Source: CBDCME01 sp965218865
GTDB taxonomy: Bacteria > Pseudomonadota > Alphaproteobacteria > JAAXGF01
DNA: 64,000 nt
Reading direction: 5' to 3'
Assembly (NCBI GenBank): GCA_965218865.1
Contig: CBDCME010000005.1
Span: forward strand, 1-64,000
A model generated the notes under the pieces. The model was not told where the DNA came from. It saw nothing but the letters and a program-made list of their open reading frames with translations, and made no database searches. Shown here piece after piece: positions 47,047 to 56,123 of the stretch. Each line of letters opens with the position of its first letter. The first letter of the stretch is position 1. A program made the translations under genes and the position numbers.

Positions 47047-48481
47047 GGGTTCTCGCCTCCAGCGCTTCGTGATCTAGTGAAAATCGCAACGCTACGATCG
47101 TCCCCGGAAAAACATCTTCCAGGTCGAAAACATATTTCTCATCTGGCGGAGATTCAAACGACTTTCTCGCATTAAAAGGCTGAACACGTCGTCGGCCATC
47201 CGTGCCCTCGCGGTGCACTCCCCTGTAAGGGCCTGAGAAACGGATACAGGATTTCCCAGAAATTATAGTGATCGCGGGCTGGTGGTTTTCGTCGTCTGTA
47301 CCCCCCAGTACGTTGGTTAGTTGGATCAGTTCCATCATGCCCATACCGCCCCTCCCGGGCAAGGACGATACGCCATCCTGCATCGCGTACAGAGTGGCCA
47401 ACACATCTCTGCTTGGCCCAGACTTTGAGCGATGACGAGCTATGTACGAATTCAGGTCCTTGCTAATTTCTTTCGAGACCGATGATTGGAGGATGCTCTC
47501 GGCGATGGTGGTTCCGAGATTGGCCATGGCCACATGGCAGTCATGCCAAGGATAGTCACGATTTCGTTTATCCGCGTCGTTCGCTTTGCTCCGTGCCATG
47601 AACCCGGCAACATACCACTCGCCAATTTCCTCACCAGGACGGCTGTGGCGTTCGGCGTTATCCAGGATTTCAGTAACAATCGTGCTGAGGTGTGGTTTTG
47701 CGTGATCAAGGAGTTTCATTGGTGAAGGAAGGGCACCGAGCCATTCGTTGACCGTATCAACCAACTCGTCCGCGACCATCGAGAATTTAATGGCCTTGGC
47801 AGGGGTGGCGGTTGGCGTGCCTGGATTTCGCTGTCTCAGTCGAAAGGCCCAAACGTCTTTTTTGTCCTTCAAATCCTGGAATTCATTCATCCGCATGAAT
47901 TCGCGGAGGCCCACGGCCTCGATTACCTTTTGGACAGGGACACTGATTGTTCCTCCGAGCAAAAATGGCGCCATCCCTTTGCTCATCAGTCCCAAGACCA
48001 CATAGGGTCCGATGTCTAGAATTTGGTTGTCCCCGAAGTCCAGCCTGCCCGTCCGAGCCTCGCACTCCGCGGCCGCGATGTCGCGCAGTGTGCGCATTGT
48101 TTCGTTGGGCGCGTCCACGAATGAAAATCCTTGGAGTCTGAAACTGACGGCCTTTTTCCTCTTAGCTGACGTCATCCAACTCCGCGGGCGTGCGGGGTAA
48201 AGGGTGTTAAGGATAAGGTCTTTTTTGTATCTGTATCCGGTCGGAATCATGCCCCGAGTCAGCGTTTTTAATTCAGGGAGGGTGCCCAGTGCTCTCCGGC
48301 GTCGTTTTACAAGGCGTCGGATGAGAACGTGCGCTTGTCGGTCGCTGGATCGGTGCTTTCGATTTCGTTGGTAGACCAAACGGCATAAGGAAAAAAATTC
48401 TTCCTCCGAGAGTGGTTTGATTACTTCGGAGGTAAGCTTCCGAAATGGCAGCGGCCAGATTTTATCAAGCAATTGACCCAT
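47033..48481 (-). CDS. GHKL-type ATPase domain protein
   Basis: 482 residues from the ATG at 48481; the frame is closed 19 codons upstream by TAG. The N-terminal 230 residues are unassigned and basic. About 270-430 hold an HATPase_c-like fold with the N box (TIVTEILDNAERHS) and a Gly-rich lid (GRGGMGMMEL). There is no transmembrane segment and no histidine-kinase phosphorylation site, so it is more like an anti-sigma-type or MutL/Hsp90-type ATPase than a sensor kinase. It overlaps the STAS-like gene. Lower GC than the neighbours suggests acquisition. Confidence 0.72.
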   Translation of the reverse strand: MGQLLDKIWPLPFRKLTSEVIKPLSEEEFFSLCRLVYQRNRKHRSSDRQAHVLIRRLVKRRRRALGTLPELKTLTRGMIPTGYRYKKDLILNTLYPARPRSWMTSAKRKKAVSFRLQGFSFVDAPNETMRTLRDIAAAECEARTGRLDFGDNQILDIGPYVVLGLMSKGMAPFLLGGTISVPVQKVIEAVGLREFMRMNEFQDLKDKKDVWAFRLRQRNPGTPTATPAKAIKFSMVADELVDTVNEWLGALPSPMKLLDHAKPHLSTIVTEILDNAERHSRPGEEIGEWYVAGFMARSKANDADKRNRDYPWHDCHVAMANLGTTIAESILQSSVSKEISKDLNSYIARHRSKSGPSRDVLATLYAMQDGVSSLPGRGGMGMMELIQLTNVLGGTDDENHQPAITIISGKSCIRFSGPYRGVHREGTDGRRRVQPFNARKSFESPPDEKYVFDLEDVFPGTIVALRFSLDHEALEARTHERD

Positions 48482-48624
48482 GAGCGTACTTTCACAATTG
48501 TCTGCCTCACCGAGGAACTGTGGGGAGATCCCGGTTTTTTGGAAAACCTAGTTAGGTTGTTGTCTAATTCAGGCGTCTCCGTCAATCCCACCCGCAGCAA
48601 CATTTCTCCACCCCAGCGCGTCTC

Positions 48625-49440
48625 TCATATCCTGATTCCCAGGATTTCGTACACCTTATAGGTGGCGCCATCGCCGGAATACTTGCTCAAGGTGAAGCGC
48701 AGGCGCCGTTCGTCGGCCTTGATCACCGAAATCGTGGTGGTGCCGAGGACGCGGGTTGTTGTGCGGCCGCTGCGGTCCCTGTGCGTGCTCGTGAAATTCT
48801 TGGAATAAATCGTGACCGAGGAATCGAGGTCGCGCACCAAACGCGGGCCCACCGGGGCGATGCTCAACACCAGCCAGACCGCGGCGTATCCGCTCAGGCC
48901 GGCGAGCAGGTCGATGTCGGTGTCGCCGTTGGCGAGTTCGATGCCATCCGTCGAGGTGAAGAGCCTGCCGCCGCCGGCGGTCTGGAGGCCGGCGGGGGAG
49001 ACGGCGAGGTCGTCGCGTTCCTGGGCCCGGGCCTCCTCGGCGGTGGCGAACCTGGCGAGGCCGGCGCGGGCGGTGGTGGCGGTGCGCTGGTTGAGCCAGC
49101 CGGCGGTGACGGCGCCGCTGCCGCCCGTGCCTTCCACCTCGGCGGAGGTGGCCAGGCGGACGGCCCCGGTCCCAGTATCGGTGGCATCCGGTAGGTGGCT
49201 GGAGGCCACCTTGGCGTTGGCGTCGAGGGGGGCGGCGCCGTTGGCCTCGCCCCTGCCGGTGCGCCAGCCGGGGACCTTGCCGTTAGTGTCGAGGTCGCAG
49301 ACGCCGTCGGCCTGGCCGCGGGCGCCGATGATCGTCTTGAGGTAATCGACGATCTTTTTCATCATGGGCCGGAACAGGGCCGGGCTGTCGCTTCCAGCGT
49401 CGGCGTGTTCGCCCGAGAGGTCGTCGGTGGGCCATGCCAT
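48625..49440 (-). CDS. Phage tail-fibre-like protein
   Basis: 271 residues from the ATG at 49440 with AAGGAGA seven bases upstream. The middle is made of Ala/Thr/Gly-rich repeats typical of tail fibres (GAVRLATSAEVEGTG, AGLARFATAEEARAQ, DDLAVSPAGL), and the C-terminus is a beta-rich tip region. It would form part of a virion tail. The gene upstream is a broken tail gene, so this is prophage debris or a still-intact single gene. Confidence 0.7.
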   Translation of the reverse strand: MAWPTDDLSGEHADAGSDSPALFRPMMKKIVDYLKTIIGARGQADGVCDLDTNGKVPGWRTGRGEANGAAPLDANAKVASSHLPDATDTGTGAVRLATSAEVEGTGGSGAVTAGWLNQRTATTARAGLARFATAEEARAQERDDLAVSPAGLQTAGGGRLFTSTDGIELANGDTDIDLLAGLSGYAAVWLVLSIAPVGPRLVRDLDSSVTIYSKNFTSTHRDRSGRTTTRVLGTTTISVIKADERRLRFTLSKYSGDGATYKVYEILGIRI

Positions 49441-49457
49441 GGGGCTGTCTCCTTGTC

Positions 49458-49963
49458 TCAGGCGCGCACGCCGCGGATCACGGCGTCGATCGTGGCGTCG
49501 GCGGGATTGCCGTCTCCATCGAATATCTTGATGCGGGTGGGGTTGTTCTTGTTGTCGAGGGTCCATGACCATCCGGGTCCGACCGATTGCAGGGTGACGT
49601 CGACGTCGGTGACGCGGGCCAGGGTGGTGGGCACGGTGCGGCCGGCGGCGGCCGAGCCTTCCCAGTTCGCAGTGTCGGCGTCGAGGAACCTCTGGACGGC
49701 GGCGGGGGCGAGCAGGCTGTAACAGAGGTAATCGAGGCGGAGCACGGCGGTGCCGTCTCCGGCGAGCCGCCAGCGGAGCTGGAGATGGCGGGCGGTGATC
49801 AGGTCTCCGGCCGCGTGATCGGTCCAAGCCGCGGTGGCGAGGCCCCCGGCGGTATCGGCGGTGCGGTACTGTGGAAGGTGACCTCGCCCGAGGTCTCGCC
49901 CTCCCAGGCGATGGAGAAGGGCACCTCGGCGCCGAGGTCGACGGCATCGGTGGTATAGGTCAT
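49458..49963 (-). pseudogene. Phage tail-associated protein, frameshifted
   Basis: Starts MTYTTDAVDLGAEVPF at the ATG at 49963, then changes frame near 49868 and continues (WTDHAAGDLITARHLQLRW ... SWTLDNKNN) to a stop at 49458, eighteen bases before the tail-fibre start. It is probably one tail protein of about 167 residues with a one-base frameshift. Its ATG lies right at the junction with a truncated IS1595 element. Confidence 0.5.
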
Positions 49964-50527
49964 CCCCGGCGCGCCACGCCCAGATTTGCCGCCGCGGCGC
50001 TGCCCGCCCCAGTACGCATCATCGAGCTGCACCCAGCCGCCCAAAGGGCGCGTGTCATCGCGCTCCTTCATCACCTGCATCAGCTTGTGCTTGACCTTCC
50101 AGGCGGTGTTGTAGCTCACCGACAATTGCCGCGACAGCTCCAGCGCCGAAATCCCGTTCTTCGTCTGCGTCATCAGGTACATCGCCAGGAACCAGGTGCG
50201 AAGCGGCAGCTTCGTGTTGGCCAGGATCGTGCCCGCGGTCAGCGAGTCCTGGTGCCGGCACCTGCGGCACTGATACAGCGCCCGGCTTTGATGGCGCCAG
50301 TGCCCGGTGTGCTCGCATCGGGGGCAAACGAACCCGTTCGGCCAACGCCAACGAAACAGCGCCTGTGTGCACTTCTCCTCGCTCCCGTACTCGTCCATGA
50401 ACTGCGTCAGGCTGTAGCCCTTCTGAAACTGAACCCGATTGCGTGCCATCGCCGGCTCCCGATCTTTAAACTACTTGGAACTATACGGGCCGACTGGCTC
50501 ACTGGATGAGCTTGGTACGTAATCAGG
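49964..50527 (-). mobile_element. IS1595-family element (type A), 3'-truncated
   Basis: The left end CCTGATTACGTA (50517-50527 on the minus strand) and the transposase N-terminus from the ATG at 50449 are present: zinc ribbon (CPRC ... CRRC), HTH (ELSRQLSVSYNTAWK) and the catalytic start VQLDDAYWGG. Homology stops at GRGAPG near 49964, and the frame runs straight into the phage tail gene to a stop at 49799. The C-terminal half of the transposase and the right end are missing. Confidence 0.8.
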
Positions 50528-50812
50528 AGGTGTTTTCGACGAGTCCTGACAATTGGACGTCGGATGGCCGGTGTCGTTCACGGAATTGGGTGGATTGTTG
50601 AGATCTGGTGGGTCCAGCCGATCGCGCTCGACGAATTCGCGGTGGCCGACTGACCTTCGTGACGGTCCGGCGAGCGAAATGTGGCGGTCGGACGAGGGGT
50701 GCTGGTAAGGCGTGGTGAAGGCCGGTGGTAACCGTTCGGGTCCCGGGGGATCGTAGACCTCCACGGATTTTCTGACTGGTAACTATTCCGCGCATGCGCT
50801 ACCGTCTCGCGC

Positions 50813-52978
50813 ATGGCGGTTCTCGACGCGGATTTCGGCACCGACCTGACGCCGTCCGAGGGCGGCGACACCCTGTGGTCGCTTCCCATCGTGGCGCCGG
50901 CGTGCGAGCCGCTCGATTGGGCGTCTCTGCTTGAAGAGGCAGAGGCGCGCATCGAGGAGGAACGGGGTCGCGCGCGAGTGGCGGAGTTGCGCCGCGAGGA
51001 ACTGCGCCGGTCGGAGAGGGACGCCCGAGCGCTCGCGAACTCGCTGACGAGGCGGCTCGGCACCTGCCGGTTCAAGCTCAAGGCAGCCGCACCGAAGACC
51101 GCGTCGCGGGCTGTGAAGACGTTGGAACGCAGGGTCGAGTCCCAGGACGCCGAGATCTCCGATCTTCGCATCACGTTGCGCAGGTCTCACGAGCACCAGG
51201 AGCAGGTCGAGGCGCGCCACCAGGACGAGATCAACTGGCTGAAGCAGGATATCGACCGAGAGCGCTCGCGGATCGCGAAGGTGTACCGCAAGGGCGAGCG
51301 CGTGGCCGAGTCGCTGCGCAAGCAATTCGACCGGCGGCTCGCGGCGGCCCAGCGTTTGGTGGAGGCCCGGGAGGGCACGATCGCGTGGCTGCGCGAGCGC
51401 AACGACCGGCTGCGTGCGGCGGTCGTGCGGGCAACCGAGCTGATCGCGTCGCTGCGGAAGAAAAATGCCGAGCTGCGCGCCGAGGTGCGGGATCTGAAGG
51501 GCGAGAACGCGGCGCTGGCCTTGCGTGTCGAGAAGCTGGAACTCGACCTCGACAAGCTGCGTTCGACCCGGAGCGTCTTGTCCAAGGCACTCTACGGCAG
51601 CAGGAGCGAGCGGCAGAAGAAGCCGGGCACCGGGCGCAAGCGCGGCCAGCAGCGCGGCACCGCCGGACACGGGCGCACCCAACGCCCCGGGCTCGGACAG
51701 AAGAAGGAAACACGCGATCCGCCGGAGGATGCGCGCGTGTGTCCGCGCTGCGGCAAGCCCTATGCCGCCAACGGCGAGCGCTGCACCACTCTCTTCGAGA
51801 TCGACATCGAGGCTTACGAGAACACCATCGTCCGGCCGCGCTACCGCCGCGGTTGCGACTGCGCGTCCTCGCCGCGCGAGGTGACCGCGCCTGCGGTGAC
51901 GCGGCTGTTCGAGACCACGCCCTACGGGATCAGCGTCTGGACGTGCATGCTCTACGAACGGTTCGTCTGCTGCCGTCCCCTGCATCGGGTCGTGGCCTGG
52001 CTCGGCGACATGGGGCTGGCGATCTCGCCGGGGACGCTGGCCGACAGCACCAAGCGCTTCGTGCCGCTGTTCGAGCCGCTGGCCAAGTCGATCCTCGCGC
52101 ACCAGAACGAGGCGGCGCTGCGCCATGCCGACGAAACATCCTGGCGCGTTCAGGCGTATCGCGAGAAGGGGCGCTCGAGCCGGGCCTGGCTGTGGACCTC
52201 TGTGAGCCCGGACGCGGTCTACTTCCACATCGATCCCTCGCGCAGCGCCGAGGTCGCGACGAAGCTGTTCGGCTCGACACAGGGCACCGTGGTCCTGGTC
52301 TGCGACCGGTTCAGCGCCTACAAGAAACTGGCCCGCGAGCTCGCCGGCAGGGTGATCCTGCAATGGTGCTGGGTGCATCAAAGGCGCTCGTTCATCGACC
52401 GCGCGGCGGGGCGTGTGCGGCTCAGGCGCTGGTGCCAGAGATGGATCGAGCGAATCGCGGAGATCTACCGCCTGAACGATGCGCGGCTGGAGCATTACGA
52501 CCCCGCTCACCCTCTCGAACGCCAGACGCCGGCGTTCGATGCGGCGCACGCCAAGCTGAAGAAGGCGGTCGACGAGCTGTTCGCAGCCGCCGAAGCGGAA
52601 CTGGCCGGACTGACGGACAGGGCGCGCAGGGCCAAGCCGCTGCGATCGCTCGTCAAACACCGCGAGGGATTATGCGTCTTCGTCGACAAGCCGTTCGTGC
52701 CCATGGACAACAACCGCGGCGAGCTCGCCCTGCGCGGGGCTGTCATCGGGCGGCGATTGAGCTTCGGCTCCGACAGCGAGAAGGGCGCCGACTTCACCGC
52801 GACCATGTACTCCGTGGCCGGCACGCTGGCGATCAACGGCATCGACGTCCGGCGCTGGCTCAAGGAATGGCTGACCGCGTGCGCGGAGAACGGCGGCAAG
52901 CCGCCGGACGACCTCTCGCCCTGGCTGCCGTGGTCGATGAGCGAGGAGCGCCGGCGCGAACTCACGGCGTCGGGATGA
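50813..52978 (+). CDS. IS66-family transposase (TnpC) with long coiled-coil N-terminus
   Basis: 721 residues. About 40-260 are an unusually long coiled coil in place of the short leucine-rich region of ordinary TnpC. A basic linker (KRGQQRGTAGHG) and zinc-binding region (CPRCGKPY) follow, then the DDE core: LRHADETSW, LVCDRFSAYKK and NNRGELALRGAV. The final TGA overlaps the ATG of the next gene (ATGA), so the two are translationally coupled. Confidence 0.9.
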   Translation: MAVLDADFGTDLTPSEGGDTLWSLPIVAPACEPLDWASLLEEAEARIEEERGRARVAELRREELRRSERDARALANSLTRRLGTCRFKLKAAAPKTASRAVKTLERRVESQDAEISDLRITLRRSHEHQEQVEARHQDEINWLKQDIDRERSRIAKVYRKGERVAESLRKQFDRRLAAAQRLVEAREGTIAWLRERNDRLRAAVVRATELIASLRKKNAELRAEVRDLKGENAALALRVEKLELDLDKLRSTRSVLSKALYGSRSERQKKPGTGRKRGQQRGTAGHGRTQRPGLGQKKETRDPPEDARVCPRCGKPYAANGERCTTLFEIDIEAYENTIVRPRYRRGCDCASSPREVTAPAVTRLFETTPYGISVWTCMLYERFVCCRPLHRVVAWLGDMGLAISPGTLADSTKRFVPLFEPLAKSILAHQNEAALRHADETSWRVQAYREKGRSSRAWLWTSVSPDAVYFHIDPSRSAEVATKLFGSTQGTVVLVCDRFSAYKKLARELAGRVILQWCWVHQRRSFIDRAAGRVRLRRWCQRWIERIAEIYRLNDARLEHYDPAHPLERQTPAFDAAHAKLKKAVDELFAAAEAELAGLTDRARRAKPLRSLVKHREGLCVFVDKPFVPMDNNRGELALRGAVIGRRLSFGSDSEKGADFTATMYSVAGTLAINGIDVRRWLKEWLTACAENGGKPPDDLSPWLPWSMSEERRRELTASG

Positions 52979-53856
52979 CCGGCGCGGTCGAGTGCCGCTA
53001 CTACGGCCGAGACTTCACCGCCGAGGAAATGGCGCTTCTGCGGGCGCTCGTCGCCGGTCCCGCGCAGCTCAGCCGCCGGGCCCTGTCGATCGAGTTCTGC
53101 CGGCGCATCGGCTGGCTCAAGCCCGACGGCGGCCTCAAGGACATGATGGCCCGCGTCACCATGCTCGCCATGCACCGCGACGGCCTCATCGAGCTGCCGC
53201 CGCCCAGGTGGCAACGGGGCCGGCCCAAGCCCATCGCCTTCGGACCCGACACCGAGCCGCCGCTGTTCCCCGCGCCCACGACCCTCGACGAGGTCCGCCC
53301 GCTCGACTTCCGCGCCGTCGTGCACAGCACCCGGGAAAGCAGGCTCTGGAACGAGTTCGTCGCCCGCTACCACTACCTCGGATACAAGACCCTGGTCGGC
53401 GCCCAGATGCGCTACGCCGTTCACGACCGCAACGGCTGGCCCATCGCCATGCTCGGCTTCTCCACCGCAGCCTGGAAGCTCGCCCCGCGCGACAACTTCA
53501 TCGGATGGACGCCCGAGAAGCGTGAGAAGAACCTCCCGCTCGTGATCGACAATCCGAGGTTCCTGATCTTGCCCTGGATCGAGATCCCCAACCTCGGCTC
53601 GCACATCCTCGCCATCGTGCGCCGGCGCCTGCCCACCGACTGGACCGAGCGCTACGGCACCACCCCGGTGCTGATCGAAACCTTCGTCGAGATCCCGCGA
53701 TACACCGGTGCCGTCTACCGGGCGTCGGGCTGGACCCGCATCGGGACCACCCAGGGCCGCGGACGCTACGACAGGCACACGACACGAGCCCAGCCGAAAA
53801 AGGACATCTGGCTGCGCTCCCTCCGAAAAGATTGGCGGCGTACCCTCAATCGGTAG
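52975..53856 (+). CDS. DUF4338 (DruA-like) protein coupled to the IS66 transposase
   Basis: 293 residues from the ATG at 52975, overlapping the transposase stop by four bases. It is a full-length, stand-alone DUF4338 protein: N-terminal helical part (LSRRALSIEFCRRIGWLKPD), then YHYLGYKTLVGAQ, LAPRDNFIGWT, NPRFLILPWI, PNLGSHILAIVRRRLP, VLIETFVE and YRASGW. DruA is the only named protein with this domain, in the Druantia anti-phage system, but none of the other Druantia genes are here. Its place inside an IS66 element suggests a role in transposition or element protection. No enzymatic activity is established from the sequence. Confidence 0.85.
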   Translation: MTGAVECRYYGRDFTAEEMALLRALVAGPAQLSRRALSIEFCRRIGWLKPDGGLKDMMARVTMLAMHRDGLIELPPPRWQRGRPKPIAFGPDTEPPLFPAPTTLDEVRPLDFRAVVHSTRESRLWNEFVARYHYLGYKTLVGAQMRYAVHDRNGWPIAMLGFSTAAWKLAPRDNFIGWTPEKREKNLPLVIDNPRFLILPWIEIPNLGSHILAIVRRRLPTDWTERYGTTPVLIETFVEIPRYTGAVYRASGWTRIGTTQGRGRYDRHTTRAQPKKDIWLRSLRKDWRRTLNR

Positions 53857-53922
53857 AATCACACTCGGGTGCGGCCGAGTGCGGGTAAGCATCTCCTCAT
53901 CCCCCGGAACCCGAACGGTTAC

Positions 53923-54134
53923 ATCCCATCGTAGATGGCCGCCATCGACAAAAGCCGTCGCGTCTGGTTCCCATCATCGCTCCGTGCCGCAAGAACACGG
54001 ACTCTTTCAGCATCAAAGTCGTTTCGCAAAGGAATCGTTGGCATTGAACACACTCCCTTGTTGCCAACAACCTTGAATCACACAAAACCTAGCGTGTAAA
54101 CCTTTGCGCGAGTCAAACTCTAGGGCGGTTGGTA
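53923..54134 (-). mobile_element. IS630-A, copy 4 (left-end fragment)
   Basis: 212 bp matching the left end of IS630-A, including its TA and the first 40 or so codons of the transposase. It is cut off at the IS66 right end, so the rest was lost in a deletion. Confidence 0.88.
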
Positions 54135-54152
54135 TAATATGACACCTGACGA

Positions 54153-55184
54153 TCAGGCGGCGTATTTGACGGGGTGGGGGCGGAAGTAACCGCGCACTCG
54201 ATCCGATGAACGCTGAATTGCGCGCAAGACGGCGCGGGTATTCTTGTCCAGTTCGTCCTTGGTGCCGGGCTGCGGCTTTTGGCGCAACTTCTGCTTGACA
54301 TCGTTGTTCAAGTATTCGTCCGGGTTGCACTCGGGGGCCGGGAGGTAGAACAGCTCGATCTCGTGGCGATGGCTCAGAGTCCAGGCCTTGACCCACTTGG
54401 CGTGGTGCACCTTCAGGTTATCTATGATCAGGAACACCTTCTGCTTTGCGTCCTTGATCAGCCGCCGCAGGAAGATGATGAAGCGATCGACGTTAAGCGC
54501 CCCATCATACAGCATGAAGCGCATCAGGGCGCGGTTGGAGACGGCCGAAATCATGCTCTTGGAGATCTTCTTGGCGGTCCGGCCAACCACCGGCGTCTGG
54601 CCTCTTGGGGCATAACTGCGGCCGATCTGGTCTTGGTTGGAGATGCCGGTCTCGTCGCCCCAGTAGACGACGGCTCTCTCTCGCTTGGCGCGCCCGGCGA
54701 TCGCCGGGTAGTCGCGCTCCAACCAGGCGGCCACGGCGGCGGGCGAGCGTTGTTTGGCGCGCGCCAGCGGCTTTTGCGGGGTCATGCCCCAGCGCTTCAG
54801 GTAGAGCTGGACGGTCGACAGGCCAAGGCGCTTGCCCAACCGGCGCTCGATCAACTCGCGCACCGCACGGGACGTCCACAATGCAAACGGCAGTTTGAGC
54901 TGATCGGGCGTCTTGTCGGCGATCCAGCGGCGGACTTGCCGGCCCTCCTCGGTGGTCAGCGCCCCCTTGCCCTTGCGTCCGGAAACCCGACGACCATCCA
55001 GGAGGCCGTCCTCGCCCCGTTCGCGATACCGCTTGAGCCAGATGTTGACCGTCTGCCGCTGCACGCCAACAACCCTGGCCGCCTCGGCCCGGCTCGATCC
55101 ACCCTGCTCGACAAGCACGATCGCCCGACGCCGGAGTTCCTCCTGCGCCGCCCGACCAATGCCACGAAAGTCACGCGCTTCCAT
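54153..55184 (-). CDS. IS630-family transposase (second type), single frame
   Basis: 343 residues from the ATG at 55184. HTH domains (SSRAEAARVVGVQRQTVNIWLKR, WTSRAVRELIERRLG) and the DDE_3 core: VYWGDETGISN, LIIDNLKVHHAKW and PECNPDEYLNND. It is unrelated in detail to IS630-A and needs no frameshift. Possible element ends carry ACCTGAC motifs near 54143 and 55216, but the exact boundaries were not resolved. Confidence 0.88.
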   Translation of the reverse strand: MEARDFRGIGRAAQEELRRRAIVLVEQGGSSRAEAARVVGVQRQTVNIWLKRYRERGEDGLLDGRRVSGRKGKGALTTEEGRQVRRWIADKTPDQLKLPFALWTSRAVRELIERRLGKRLGLSTVQLYLKRWGMTPQKPLARAKQRSPAAVAAWLERDYPAIAGRAKRERAVVYWGDETGISNQDQIGRSYAPRGQTPVVGRTAKKISKSMISAVSNRALMRFMLYDGALNVDRFIIFLRRLIKDAKQKVFLIIDNLKVHHAKWVKAWTLSHRHEIELFYLPAPECNPDEYLNNDVKQKLRQKPQPGTKDELDKNTRAVLRAIQRSSDRVRGYFRPHPVKYAA

Positions 55185-55211
55185 GCACCATGTATAGCAC
55201 AGTCCGATCAA

Positions 55212-55510
55212 TATGTCAGGTATTATTTTGTGATATTAGTAGCTAGCACTTTCACGAGCTTCAGGTCTGCCCAACCAACCCATAAATCTTCGGACATTTC
55301 TGTCCTGGACTGGCACCGCGGCTAGCTCTTTCACGCATATGCACGTCACCGTCCGTGCTGCCAACGCCATAAATCTCTTAAAGAAGGCACCCCCGAGCGC
55401 CCGTTTCGGCTCGTAAACACGCATAGTTGCTGCCTAATCGGCACGAGATTGGGCGCCCGAGGATACCAACTCGTGGGAAGTGGGCTGATTCAACCCCCGA
55501 TATCGAACGG
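55212..55510. other. No gene recognised
   Basis: About 300 bases between the IS630 transposase and the first small phage-type frame. No credible gene is seen. Confidence 0.4.
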
Positions 55511-55645
55511 CTACTGTTCACGAGCCGATCCGCCCTTGCCCTCGGGGAGCGGGGCACCCGCTCTGCCGGGAACAGGAGGCTGCGCCCCCGGCAGTTCCGC
55601 CGGCATGATGCTGCCAAAGCGTTCAGCACCGGCGAGCGAAATCAT
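55511..55645 (-). CDS. Possible last gene of the phage-type operon (44 residues)
   Basis: A frame of 44 codons starting at an ATG that overlaps the stop of the upstream gene in the same ATGA way as the rest of the chain. The product is Gly/Pro-rich with no recognisable features, so it could be a chance frame. Confidence 0.25.
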   Translation of the reverse strand: MISLAGAERFGSIMPAELPGAQPPVPGRAGAPLPEGKGGSAREQ

Positions 55646-55794
55646 TCATTAACGATACCCGTCCCTTCGCATCTTTCACATTCGATGGTTTCGCGGTCAA
55701 TTTGATACCTAAACCAGCCCTTCCCAGCACAGAAGACGCACCATGATTTTCTATGGTCCCTTAGTTGCTGGTCAAGGTCGTAAGGGTCACTCAT
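55642..55794 (-). CDS. Tiny zinc-ribbon protein of the phage operon
   Basis: 50 residues. Two knuckles of the DnaJ type (CVFCAGKGW and CERCEGTG) suggest one zinc site. The start overlaps the previous gene's stop by ATGA. Such tiny Cys4 proteins are common in phage early regions; the role is unknown. Confidence 0.65.
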   Translation of the reverse strand: MSDPYDLDQQLRDHRKSWCVFCAGKGWFRYQIDRETIECERCEGTGIVNE

Positions 55795-56123
55795 TTGTCT
55801 TTCTCCCAAGCCGCCATGATGTCGACCTTCACCACTTTATATCCGGCATCTACCACAAGCTTTAAAGCTCCCCGGCAGCTCCGCAGAATATCCTCCGGCG
55901 CTCTGTTCTGCATTCTCGGGCCACCCCTGGTGACCATTGTTACAGCCAGAACCTCTGCCGCCGTTATGTCCACTTCCTTTCCCACCACGAGGCCGGCGGC
56001 TATGATGGCGGCACAGATGGCTGGAGGAACTTCACTCGGCGGAACCTCGTCCCACCCATATTTAGTGCGTAATTCTTGATAACCCTGGGCAATCGCCTGG
56101 ACCAGTTCGGGATTGGCGATCAT
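55791..56123 (-). CDS. Phage-type hypothetical protein
   Basis: 110 residues, probably helical, with an Ala-rich central part (AICAAIIAAGLVVG). Both ends overlap neighbours by four bases. No family is recognised; the operon context is phage early-region-like. Confidence 0.6.
   Translation of the reverse strand: MIANPELVQAIAQGYQELRTKYGWDEVPPSEVPPAICAAIIAAGLVVGKEVDITAAEVLAVTMVTRGGPRMQNRAPEDILRSCRGALKLVVDAGYKVVKVDIMAAWEKDK

Larger units (their letters stand above)
50728..53922 (+). mobile_element. IS66-family element (ISBst12-like, without tnpA/tnpB)
   Basis: 3195 bp with 24-bp terminal inverted repeats starting GTAACCGTTCGGGT (one mismatch). The GTAA start is typical of IS66. There is no 8-bp target duplication; the right end is fused to a truncated IS630 copy, pointing to a deletion after insertion. 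It carries the transposase and a coupled DruA-like gene. Confidence 0.9.

Noticed and set aside
51385..53856. 823-codon plus-strand frame spanning the IS66 transposase and the DruA-like gene
   Set aside because: Its first 530 codons are the shifted frame of the transposase. Only the last part, from the ATG at 52975, is a real gene.
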